A DNA stretch of 64,000 nucleotides, taken from Capitulum mitella. Its lineage: Eukaryota; Arthropoda; Thecostraca; Pollicipedomorpha; Pollicipedidae. Positions within the stretch are counted from its first letter, which is position 1. Each line of letters starts with the position of its first letter. The position numbers were made by a program, and so were the translations under genes. Positions 24,926-35,353 of this stretch are shown one piece after another. The DNA lies in contig CP099839.1 in the NCBI GenBank assembly GCA_030062745.1, forward strand, positions 37,357,293 through 37,421,292, in the 5' to 3' direction. The notes below the pieces were generated by a model. That model was given only the letters and a program-made list of their open reading frames with translations. It had not been told where the DNA came from and made no database searches.

Positions 24926-26780
24926 GTACCAGGTACCAGCGTACCAGCTCAGGCCATATCTTGTGTGATTTGATGTGAAATGATCCAACTGAATCTAAAA
25001 GGTCAAACTGCATGACTGACAGGACCTGGCCTTTCCAGAGTCAGAAGAGCTCTGAGGCTTTGAATCACATGTCTGGTTAGGCTGGATACTGGCCTGGATA
25101 CTAATATCTGGCCTCTTGTTGGGCAAGCAATGCATTAGTTTGTTTCGTACGAAAAAATTAAAGTAGATAAAAGAATGCGAAACCGCAGAACACGATTTAG
25201 ATTGGTCCTCAAACCTTCGTGACCTGTTGGTAACCAAAACTGGAATGGATTCCAGAATAACGGAAATGAACAAAATTTATCTGCTGCAGGTTCCATGCAG
25301 CTGCTACTCAAGAACTGCAGTCAGGGTTCTTTGGGTTCCCATCCCTTTGGGTGGGAGGGGAGAAGTGCGAAATGACTCTCTTTGTAGAACAAGGGTCAGG
25401 CCCAGTTTGCGTGTGTCATTTCTGCCAGCTAAAGGAGGAGCGGTTGAACCTCTGGAGGTGGGAGGAGGGGCAAACGCGATTTTACCTCGTTTTTCTCCAT
25501 GCAACGCCATAGGGTTATTGTTAAATGCTGTCCAAAGTTGGGGGGAGGCAGCTGCTCCCCTGCCCCCCTCCGGTCCCAAAGCCCCTGAAGCTGGAGTAAA
25601 TCAGCAACCAGACAGCAGAGTCAGATGCGTGGCACGCACTCGTTTCGAATCCAGCATATCTGACCCGAGACCCAGAGGGTTAGCCGATCGCTAGGCAGAC
25701 GTGTCGTATAGGTGAACGGTACAACAAAAATCGGCTCCATCGTCATCTGTTGATAGGTGCCGAGGCAAAATCATTTCATATTTGGAATCACCTGGGTGGT
25801 GCAATCAAGCTCAGTACGCAGCTGGTTGGTTGGTTCGTTATTGGGGCTTAGGGGCGCACCGACTGCAGGGTCCTTCGGCGCCCATTCAGTACGCAGCAAT
25901 TTCAACTCAACATGTACCTTCTCTGATGTTAACGCTACTCACTTCACCTTGCATGAGCTAAATTACAGACAGACAATACAATGCGCATTTTCATCTAGAG
26001 ATCTTCCACGGGTGCGAAAAGCTTCGGGAGGGGGAGAGGAAGAGGGCAGAGGTTGAAGCCCGGCCAACTGCTCCACTGGTGACGCGTCCGTCTGCAGCGA
26101 CGGCGCCACGTATCGCCAGCGGGGGCAAACGACGTGATTCGAGTCCGTAGCTTTCCATGTATCATCGCAAAGATAATCTTATATTTTTCCAAGCAATAGG
26201 GCAATTTTACCCCTCTATCCTCGTTGGGGACGCCCCTGCGTAGTAGCGGCGGAACCCCTTTGGGAATTGGGGGAGCCGGATTTCGCATAGGGTTTTTTTC
26301 CATGCACCGCCTAAGGTTTGGCATTAAATGTTGCCCAAATTTGGGAACCTGGTTGTAACGCCCCTGCCTCTGCGTGGGAGACTATAATTGGCCATTTGTG
26401 CTTACGCTAACTATACGGGTTGGCTGTCGCCATTGGGTAGAGTTGATAGTGCCAATGTTAAATTCAAAGGCCCAAAATCTTAACGTCGTCCTAATCTAAT
26501 GCACTTCACCACTTTAGCAACTGCCTAAGAACACTCGATAGGACTAGAAAACTTACCGATGGGGAAATTACAGCCTCTTCAGAGCTGTTATGTATTTAGC
26601 TACGTGCTGTTGTCAGTTTTTCTAAATTAACAATTCTAAAAAAATGTCATAAATCAGATTAATTATCAAAAACAAATGCATTGCTTTTATTTACAAACAC
26701 ATTCGATATTCTCTGTCCTTTTGCCGTTTTATTTCGTATTTTAATTCCACTTCCATGATCAATTTGTTCACCACTACAAC
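24926..26780. other. Intergenic DNA upstream of RPL23
   Basis: Holds the second 63-bp element and two diverged copies of an interspersed repeat: about 25440-25580 and 26270-26370 share TTTTTCTCCATGCA, GGTTATTGTTAAATGCTG and CAAAGTTGGG-like words. A third, weaker copy is near 43735-43860. The last 200 bp before RPL23 are AT-rich. No gene was seen. Confidence 0.4.
25823..25885 (+). mobile_element. 63-bp short insertion element, copy 2
   Basis: Same length and termini as the copy at 17036-17098, with two base differences (GGTTCG for GGTTGG, GTCCTT for GTCATT). It is flanked by a perfect 12-bp duplication TCAGTACGCAGC (25811-25822 and 25886-25897). Two unrelated target sequences with identical element boundaries fix the unit at 63 bp. 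Confidence 0.88.
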
Positions 26781-26787
26781 ACCTACA

Positions 26788-26797
26788 CTTCCTTTTC
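26788..26797 (+). promoter_or_regulatory. TOP/TCT initiator of RPL23
   Basis: The pyrimidine run CTTCCTTTTC lies 11-20 nt before the RPL23 ATG. Ribosomal-protein genes of animals start transcription at a C inside such a tract (TCT initiator), giving 5'-TOP mRNAs that respond to TOR signalling. Here it would leave a leader of under 20 nt. It could instead be read as a 3' splice site, but an initiator fits the family better. Confidence 0.6.
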
Positions 26798-26807
26798 AGA
26801 ACCTAAA

Positions 26808-29800
26808 ATGTCGAAGCGAGGTGCGTACAAGATTTGTTCACGGTTTTCGTGTGGTTACCTGCGTTATATAATGGTGGAAATGCGAATTGTAGAGAGTCAT
26901 GAATATGGCTTGCATGGATTAAATGAAAGCCGGCCGTATATTTGCCCTGTCAGGCTTCGCCTGCTTGTTTACATTGCTACCCTTTTGGTCGAAAATAAAT
27001 GTCTAATCTGCAAACGATGACAGTTTCATTTGTATAATTGTGCATGGTGTACGTTCATAATAGGTATATTTGCATTTTTGTTGTGTGACACTTTTCCCAT
27101 GGCCTGTTTGAAAAGTTTGTGTTATGGTAGATGCTGCAGATTTTTATAAAGCAGTACCTTAGAGTCCAGTGTGTGCTCAAATGTTTTAGTGGGAAATTCA
27201 AGGAACATTAGACTATGTGATTGGAGAGTCAAGTCATAAAGAAGGGAAAGTAACCAGTAGTTTATGAGATGTAAGGTTGTGTGGTCTTAATTAAGAGCAG
27301 GAACAGTCGGGCAGGCGCCAAAAGTAAGGGTCGGGCAGGTGTCAGCTCACCCTAAGAACTCATTACCTACAACATTGGTGCCATGGATGATGGCTGTGAA
27401 ACTATAGGACTTGTAGACTTGCATTCCACACTAATGCTTTGGGTATTCTGCCACCTGTCATTGACTGCAGGGGAGGGCGCTTTCATGAGGGCGTAATGTT
27501 GCGCTATAGGTGCAAACCATGCAGAAGGCACAGTATAGGTATATGATTGCAGAGGTCTGTTAAAAAGGTGTGATCAGACTTGGCAATGATCAGCAAAAGT
27601 TAGGTCTATGAAGTGTGGTATTAGGTTATATTTCAATGGGGTCACTGCTGGGTTAGGTTCATACTGCAAAATGTTGGTACAGAAATGTTCTGTAAGAGGA
27701 GATGTTTCTTAGCAAAAGGGTTTGCAAAGGTTGGTGTCAGGAATGGAACAGACCTAAAGTAGTGACAGCCTAATTTGCCTCCACCTAATTACCCTAACCT
27801 AACCCATTCACACTCTTTCTCAGTGTGCGGCCTGTAGCATCCTGTAGGGCTCCTTTGGCTTGAGCCCAGAACCAACCTTTTCTGGTGTGAATATTGTTGG
27901 AAATGCACTTTAAAAAAAACAACCTTATGTTAACTAGCCTTTGACTACAAACCTTTTCTCCATGCAAACCTCTGACTTACAGACCTTTGTCCAGTTACCC
28001 TTCCTGGGTCAGTTGAGATACAGTCACCCTGTTCTGTTTGTTACCAACCATTGACCAGTAGTGTGAATTCATTGCACTAGTTAGTGGACCATTTCATATT
28101 TCCATCAGCTGCCGTTGGAGGTGCCACTGTCATGGGTGACAGGTGATTAGAGTGAGTTGATGCATGCATGACTGGTACCAGGGTCAACTTGCCCTAATAG
28201 CTTGTCAGCTGTGACAGTGACACTGTGATCTGGGGCTGTGATGATGTAGGAATTATAGACCCATGTTCTGCACTCATCCATCAGGATTATTAGGCAAGTC
28301 TGTGGAATGTTTGATATGACCTTTTGCTGTACAATCTTGCTTACAGGCTTTTGCCATGCATTCTTTAGTCATAAAATTTTTCATCCAGTTACTATCTGCA
28401 TGTAGAGTATTCTTCCACCTTCAATTGAATGGTGAGGGGGCACATTGGTGGGGCTGAGGTGTAATGTTGTGCCAAAGGTGTGGTATAGGATACTAGAACC
28501 ACATGTTGATAAAGGTTGTGACTGGACTTTGGCTCTATCCAACAAAGAGGTCAAGTGTTGGGGATCCAGTCTGGCAGGATATTTGAGATTATATGGTATC
28601 CAGCCAGGTATTTCTTTGGTCAGATTGGATATTGCCAAGGTATTTGGCCTTCCAGTGTGATCAGGACTTTCTAATGTCTGCCTGCAAAACTGTTTCAGAA
28701 CCATTGTGACCAACAGTTGCCAAGTTTGCCAGGAACACCACTTTTTCTTCTCTGTTAGGAAGGCTTGAGACATAATTTGCAAGGGTTGGACTTAGGCTCA
28801 AAGCAGTACAGGAATAGGCAGTGTGTGCTCAGCAGCCCATTTTGTGGTGCATCATCTTTCTATTTTCCAGACATTTAATCTGTCTCAAATACCCTGTTTC
28901 AAATCTATTAAGGGGGAATATATTTCAGTGGACATACCTTCATATTTGTATAGAATGCTTATCAAGGCAGTTGTTCTAGGTCTGCCAAGGTGCTATAATG
29001 GCATTCTGTGTATTTTGGGGCCTTTGCCTTTTGTCTACAGTCAGAAATAGTGATCTCTTCTCTGATCACTGTGTTTTTTTGTGTATTCTGTTTTTACAGT
29101 GAAACATTTGGAAACCTCAGAATAACTGTAAGCACCAGGAAAATGATTCACAAGCTTGATATTTTTCATTTAATGTTTTCTGGTTTTCAGATCTTTTTGA
29201 GCTCAGTATTTTTCATTTCATTTTTCAGCAACAAAGAGTAAATAGAAATAGACAGTCATGATATCTGGTATTCAGCCAGCTATCTGGCTGGATATCCAGC
29301 ACTCCGATCTAGCATATTATCTAGCATCTAGCATATCCGAGCTAGCATATCTGGCATCTAGCATCTTGTGTCTGACCAGATTACAAAAATCCAGATGCAG
29401 TGCATCCCTATCAAGCATTGTAGGGAAGTGGTCATTCAAAGTGAGATAGTGTGTTGTATCAAAACAGGGATCATGTGCTGGGGTGGCAGTAAATTATTTG
29501 TAAAGTACTGCATATTATGACCATTTGCCAAATCAGGCATGACAATATCAATTTGTTATCCACAATTTATTTAATATTTCAGCAGCAGCCCATTTCCTGG
29601 CTTACTTGAGATAATGCACAGTTACTGTGTTGTCTTTTTTGCCCATCACTGGTGTGTAACTAAGATTTTTACCCACCATGGTGTGCGAGAATGAATACTG
29701 TCACCTTGCTCGGCAAAAACTTTCAAGGACATGTGGCAGTTATGTGATTAACTTCATTGCACTGGCAAGCAGACCCTCTCATGTTTTCCCTATTTGCCAT

Positions 29801-32800
29801 CTGAGGTGCCACTGATGTGGGTGATACGTGATATGGGTGAGTTGATGTCTGCCTGGCCATTACCATTAAAAGCTTCATCAGGTTCTGGTTTCATTCGGTC
29901 GTGTACGTACTAAAATATTTGCATTGTTATTACGTGCTTCTTTTTTCCATTTCCAATAGCATGTTTGTCTGGGTTAACCATTGGTTATGACAGCAATGCT
30001 GTTCTTTGGATATTGCATGCCTTCATCAGGAGCAAGGGCCCAAAGGGATGGGCTCCATTAACGAGACAACAAGGATGCAGTCAGACTGGTATTCATTATT
30101 GGATTTATGCTATATTTGTATTTACTGTAATTGTTAGCATTGCTGTAAGAGTGGTGGCCTCCCTATCCTGGCAAGATGGGTTTTAGTTGCCCTGACACTC
30201 AATATTCGGCCTGTGGGTTAGCCGGCAACTGGGCAACATAGGGTCATGTTGACTACTGCACAGTCATTTCACACCATGCATGACACATGAAACTTTTTCC
30301 ACAAAATTAACTGTTACCCAGAATTCTGGAATTGTGGGATCAAGTGCAGGGGTTGAAATCAACTCAGCAAGCTATGTGCATCACAGGCTGCAATTCCAAG
30401 TGCTGTGTTTCCATGCTTATGAAAATTTATGAAAAAGGCTGGATATATTTTTCTCAGATAGTGGTGTTTGATTTAAATGGCTATTAAAGCCCAAAAGTTA
30501 ACCATAGTGCAACCTTTCCTGGTTTATGGACTCTCTCAGAATATGCTGTGCTAAGAGTTGCAAAATTGTGAAGATTTTGTAATAAGCATGTTATTCATGA
30601 AACCTCACCAGATATTGATAGATTGACTGCAAAGTGTTTTGGAATAACCTCTTGGCTACACATTGCCTTGTTTTGTTGAGGGCCATACTTAGCATGGTTT
30701 TGTTTGGCCATGTGTTATGAGGACTAGCAAGTAGGGAAGCCATGAATAAATGAACAAAGAACCATTTGTTGACCCTTTGAAGGATTGGCCAAACTAGCTG
30801 AAGAGCATACCTAACATGTAAGTTTTTAGGCCAGAGGTTGCAGTTTACTGCAATGCTATGGTAAAGTATCTGTTGAAAATAGACATCAAGATGTTTTACA
30901 CCAAAATTTGGTTAGCTCTGGGATGTCATTTAGGCATGGTAGCATGGCCCATCTTTACTGTGGGCAATGGCCTTGGGATATATATATATATATATATATG
31001 TGTGTGTCTGTGTGTGTCTGTGTGTGTTTCGACCATAATTGTTGATGTGCTGTATGCGAGGCTGAATTTTGACTATGTGCTACAGGACGTGGAGGAGCGG
31101 CGGGAGCCAAATTCCGGACCTCACTGGCTCTGCCAGTGGGGGCCGTAATGAACTGCGCTGACAACACAGGTTAGTGATTTGTTATGTCCATTTGTTTTTT
31201 TTTTTTTTATTTATGTTGTAAGTGTGCAAGCCATGTTGAAGTGATGTGCTGATAAGTTTACCTTTACAGTACACTGGTGCAAGGTAGGCCATTGGAATGG
31301 CATTGGTTTGATGGTGCATATAAGCCAGTTTAATTATAAATGTGGATATGTTGTTGATTTTCTGCGGTGCTGCATTGCCATGACTCCAATCTTCACGGGA
31401 TTTTTAACCAAATTTTTGTTGGGGCATTGAGGTAATGAGTCGCAGCCCATTGCATAGCTCATTGCTAGGTCATCAAGTTATGTCCCATTGACTGCATTTG
31501 ACTGCTCTCATGAATTTACAGGGGCCAAAAACTTGTTTGTGATCGCGGTTTACGCCATCGGTGGACGCCTGAATCGTTTGCCGTCCGCCGGTGTTGGGGA
31601 CATGTTTGTGGCCTGTGTGAAGAAGGGCAAGCCCGAACTTCGCAAGAAGGGTGAGTCTACTCTGCAGCAGTATCTTCATAGTTTGAAGCATCTTGTTTTG
31701 TGGTTTTGGGTGTTCTGTGTTGAAATGATTGATAATCATCACTAGTTTGCTGGTTCGTAGGTGCCTTTGTTTTGGTTTTGTTGTAACTCTGATGGTAATG
31801 CAGTTTAGCATTATGCTTATGATGTGGGGGAAGAACTGGACAAATTCTGCTTTAGAATCCTGAAATAGCAGCGGGGATCCTCCATCTGTGCCAGCATTTG
31901 AAACAAATACACATGTTATGTGGAAGAAGTGCCTTTATATAACATCTTCCAAAACAAGATGTTGCAATTCCACAAGCAGAATGTCATCTGGTATCATGAA
32001 GTGTCTAGTTTCCATATTGCACTTGTTTGAGCCAATGTTGGTAATGCTTCCAATATTGGTATAGATCTGTGCTAAATACTGAGCCAGTCATTTTTAGGAA
32101 ACCAGGTGGATTGTCACTTGTTTTCCTTGTCGTGGCTGGCGAACATTGGGATGATTTAGTTCCTCTAGTGTTCAGTTTTTTCCTTTTTCTGTGGTCGTAA
32201 TATCGAACTACCAAACAGCAAGTTCCATCTTTGAATTCCTGCAAACAAGTTTCATCATGAACGATAAATGCAGGGCCGTGAAGAAAAAGGTTCCCATGCC
32301 TGGCCTGGCTGCATTGGAGAACGAAGCGCGGTGGGAAGTGGGAGCGTATTGGTCCGTAGCGGTTGTTCCCCAATCGCCGGCTGGGTGATCGTGTTGGCTG
32401 CTGTGCGACCGTCTATTACCGGGTGCATCTGTACTCTCCAGTCATGCAGGCAGTGGTGGTGCGGCAGCGAAAGAGCATCCGGAGGAAGGACGGCACCATC
32501 ATCTATTTCGAGGACAACGCCGGCGTCATTGTCAACAACAAGGGCGAGATGAAGGGTGAGCTTGGAAGAGCGTACTGGACTGACAGTGTTAGTGCATGGT
32601 TTCTTCCAGTGCTGGTAATCAGGCACATAATTAGCAGCGGTGCAGGTGCTTTTCCTCACTGTTGTCGGATATGTGCGAAAGCGACGGCGTCTGACATGCC
32701 AGGACAGACTTGTCTGTCTTATTTGTCACAGAGCCAACATTTTCTACCCAGCGGCCATGATGACTATGCCCTTGTAAGCCGATATAAACGACACTTTCAG

Positions 32801-33683
32801 GCCTAGCCAACGTCTGCAATTTTTCATTAAGTGTAGAACGTGGCTATGACATGCGAGCATTTCTTTTACGAAACAAGGATTTTGAGGGCGTGCGTTTGAT
32901 GGGAGTTGATGCCTGGTTTTTGAATTACATTTGACGTCTTCGAGGTCAGGGTTGGCGATTTGGGTTTTGTTCTTGGTATCGGAGTACAGTGTTTGTTTTG
33001 GAGCACAAAATTTTGTTAAGAGTACTGCTGGTTTAAGTTAGCAGTCTTAGTGTAATTCAGTTATGATATCACACCTGCTTTTAAATGAATGGAGACAGAG
33101 TCATATGCAGACAGAGTTAGAAATTTGTCAGATGATTATAACGCAACTTTCTAATGGAGGCACAGGATGAAAATTTCGCAGTATAAAATGTTTTTAGGAG
33201 CAGATCCTTTTGGTCTTGAACACCAGGAATCATCATCTCTTCCAACCCTGTTCGAGGTTGAACTAATTGTGTTGCGTCTTGTAAAATAGTTTGGAAAAGG
33301 CGTACCACAGGCACAGTTAACTGCGGAAATTGTACTGTAAGGCACAACACCTATGTTGCGTTCTAAAGAACTGGAAACATGGCGGAACATGTTGCGTCCT
33401 TTATAAAATTCCTGGATGAAATATATTTGTGAACAACTTGTTCTGCCATATGGGAAACTTGGTGGCAGAGAGAGGATTCTGGCTCCGGTATGTCCAAAGC
33501 TGTGCTTATCTCAGTATCGAACTGTACGTTTGTAGAATAGTTTCGCGTAGACGTGGTGTTTCCCGTTCGTCACCAGTGAGACTGCATGATGTTCCGGCAG
33601 GCTCCGCTGTGACCGGCCCCGTCTCCAAGGAGTGCGCCGACCTCTGGCCCAGGATCGCCAGCAACGCCAGCTCAGTCCAATAG
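26808..33683 (+). CDS. RPL23: 60S ribosomal protein L23 (uL14)
   Basis: uL14 sits on the subunit-interface side of the 60S ribosome. Five coding exons: 26808-26820, 31086-31169, 31522-31650, 32442-32555 and 33601-33683, all with GT/AG borders and consistent phase, total 423 nt for 140 residues, the same length as the human protein. The first exon encodes only MSKRG, the usual arrangement in this gene. Recognisable stretches are [69 protein letters not shown] and [12 protein letters not shown]. Intron 1 is 4.3 kb and strongly CpG-depleted from about 250 bp after the ATG. Intron 4 carries a hAT-like MITE. Sequence and splice sites look intact, so this is probably the functional copy, not a processed pseudogene. 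Confidence 0.97.
30150..30420 (+). repeat. SINE-like interspersed repeat, copy 1
   Basis: Starts GAGTGGTGGCCTCCCTATC and continues CTGGCAAGATGGGTTTTAGTTGCC, then GGCCTGTGGGTTAGCCGGCAAC and ATAGGGTCA. It is alignable over about 250 bp with 40085-40335. The spacing of TGGCCTCCCTA and GGTT..AGTTGCC resembles A and B boxes of a tRNA-derived promoter, but this is not certain. It lies in RPL23 intron 1. Confidence 0.5.
30979..31027. repeat. (TA)n(TG)n microsatellite
   Basis: TA repeat followed by TGTGTGTCTG steps, about 60 bp before the acceptor of RPL23 exon 2. Confidence 0.85.
32947..33250. mobile_element. hAT-like MITE, 304 bp, with 8-bp target duplication
   Basis: The element starts CAGGGTTGG and ends CCAACCCTG. 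It is flanked by a perfect 8-bp duplication TTCGAGGT (32939-32946 and 33251-33258). CAGGG-type ends and an 8-bp duplication are the hallmarks of hAT elements. It is too short to encode a transposase and has only small frames. Related, more diverged copies lie at 41591-41869 and 44070-44464 and a partial one near 42535-42615, sharing GAGTACA.AATTTTG and AATGAATGGA. It sits in RPL23 intron 4. Confidence 0.85.
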
Positions 33684-33703
33684 CCTCTCCATCACAGCGT
33701 GCA

Positions 33704-33709
33704 AATAAA
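33704..33709 (+). promoter_or_regulatory. Polyadenylation signal of RPL23
   Basis: AATAAA 21 nt after the RPL23 stop codon, giving a very short 3' UTR as is usual for ribosomal-protein mRNAs. Confidence 0.8.
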
Positions 33710-35353
33710 GAAAAAAAAACAAACGTTCTCGTCTCATGCCTTTGTGAGTGTAGCGATCGGAACACGGACGACAGAGTCGCGACGCGGCGGGCCCAGCGCC
33801 TCTGGGCAATAACTCGCTGGGGCGTGGTGTTGAGACGATGGCGTGTCGTCTGCTGAAAACGGGCGGCAGTCGCGGCGCTGTGCTTTCGCGCGGCGCGGAA
33901 ATCCTGCTTCCGCTGCGCGTCGGCCCTGGCATGGTACATGTCCGGTGTTGCTCGGACGGCGCCGGATTGACGCTCAGCTTGCACGCGCGGTCCCGCGCCA
34001 GCGGCGTTGCCCGCCTGCTGCAGCGGTCTCCGTCTGCTCGGGAGCCGGATTCCACGGCTGAGCCGCAGTCCGCGACTCCTCCAGTGATCTGGTGCGTGGC
34101 CGTCCCCTCCTCCATCTCCCACGCCGGCGGCGGTGCCCGCTTGCTTCAGCGGTCTCAGTCTGCTCGGGAGCCGGATTCCACGGCTGAGCCGCAGTCCGCG
34201 ACTCCTCTCCAGTGATCTGGTGCGTGGCCGTCCCCCGCCCCCTCCGTCTCCCACGCCGGCGGCGGTGGCTCCCGAGCGCTGATTTGATTGAATCGGTCGG
34301 AATGCGGGCGCCTTCGGGGCGTACGGCGAGCAGAATGCAAACGGAGACCACGCGGAACACAACGTGACAGGATCGCAATCCACCGCCTCCACGCGGTGTC
34401 GCCCCACGGGAGGCGAGCACATCGGAAATGTCAACAGCGGACACTTCTCAAAATAGGTTTATGCTCAGGCGCACGGACGCACTAACGATGTTCAACAGGA
34501 CAAAGCGCATCTGACTCGGGTGTTGGATACCGCCGAGGGTAAAAAACTGGGTCCAGTATCCTGGTGTAGAGTACACAACTGAGCCAGAGTAGCTAATTTG
34601 ACTTTCTTGTGATTGTTCACGACCTTCAAGCAAACAACCTCGGCAACTGCATGATATGAATATTAGACATCACCCGCGGCACGTCTTATCTTGCACTGGC
34701 ATTCTCAGGGATTGTCCTGACGTCCATCACGCTGGCAGGTATCGACTATGGATTACCCACAGCCGCCGCCGCCGACCAACGGGCAGGCGCCGCGGCTCAA
34801 CCGGGTCTGTAACGCGGCAGGCTCTATGAAATACGTAACTTCTACCCCACGATGCCAGGATCCATAGCACTGCCTCAGTTCCAAGCGTTGGCGCCAATGA
34901 CAAGTCCGTCCGCCACAAGGCGCCGGGAACCGCCCTGGACCGGCCCTGATATGGCGCCGGTCCAGCTCTGAACGATGCGGACGATACCAACCACAGCAAA
35001 ACAACCACACACGTCAATGCTGGTCTCCTCTTCACCACCGCTGACACAACCGCCACGTTGACAAACCTCATCACAACGCTGGCGGCAGACTGGGCAGCGC
35101 TGCCATCGTCCTGCGACCTCGGTCGCAACGGCGACACCTCCAACGCACAGCCGCAGGAGCGCCTGTCTCCGTGGAAGCACTCGACCATGAGCCCTCCCTT
35201 CTCGTCAGACAGTACAGACCGCGTGAGGTCGGCGCGGCGGTACCAGCGCCCAGTTTCTAGTTCAGTACCAGCGCCCGCCGCGCCGGCACCACGCGGCGCC
35301 CCGCCGACGCCGTACTGCGCGGCTCACGGCCCGGCTGTCGACCCGCCGGACGC
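33710..35353. other. Region between the convergent RPL23 and HTRA2 3' ends
   Basis: GC- and CpG-rich, in contrast with the RPL23 introns. It includes the 126-bp tandem repeat and probably the 3' UTR of HTRA2 on the minus strand. No clear minus-strand AATAAA was seen close to the HTRA2 stop. Open frames of 70-300 codons occur on both strands but follow from the GC-rich repeat. No gene is called. Confidence 0.4.
34010..34266. repeat. 126-bp tandem duplication (two copies)
   Basis: Two adjacent copies, starting near 34010 and 34136, of a GC-rich unit containing CAGCGGTCTC, GAGCCGGATTCCACGGCTGAG and CCAGTGATCTGGTGCGTGG. The second copy has small indels. It lies just beyond the RPL23 3' end. Confidence 0.8.

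Larger units (their letters stand above)
27060..31085. other. CpG-depleted domain in RPL23 intron 1
   Basis: From about 27,060 nearly all 60-base lines contain no CG dinucleotide, whereas TG and CA are abundant. The promoter-proximal 250 bp and the exons keep theirs. This is the footprint of long-term germline methylation of a gene body. Old interspersed repeats occupy much of it, for example related words near 28118-28186 and 29807-29885. No nested gene was seen. Confidence 0.65.

Noticed and set aside
26020-26160. tRNA-like block with CCGTC...GACGG stem and GATTCGAGTCC
   Set aside because: The B-box-like word is convincing but the acceptor stem and A box are not, and no second copy supports a SINE.
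31815-31870. Possible C/D-box snoRNA in RPL23 intron 3 (TATGATGT and CTGA words)
   Set aside because: The boxes are only about 45 nt apart, the C box is imperfect and there is no terminal stem.
33838-34215. 125-codon plus frame after RPL23
   Set aside because: It is carried by the 126-bp GC-rich tandem duplication, also open on the other strand, without domain or splice evidence.
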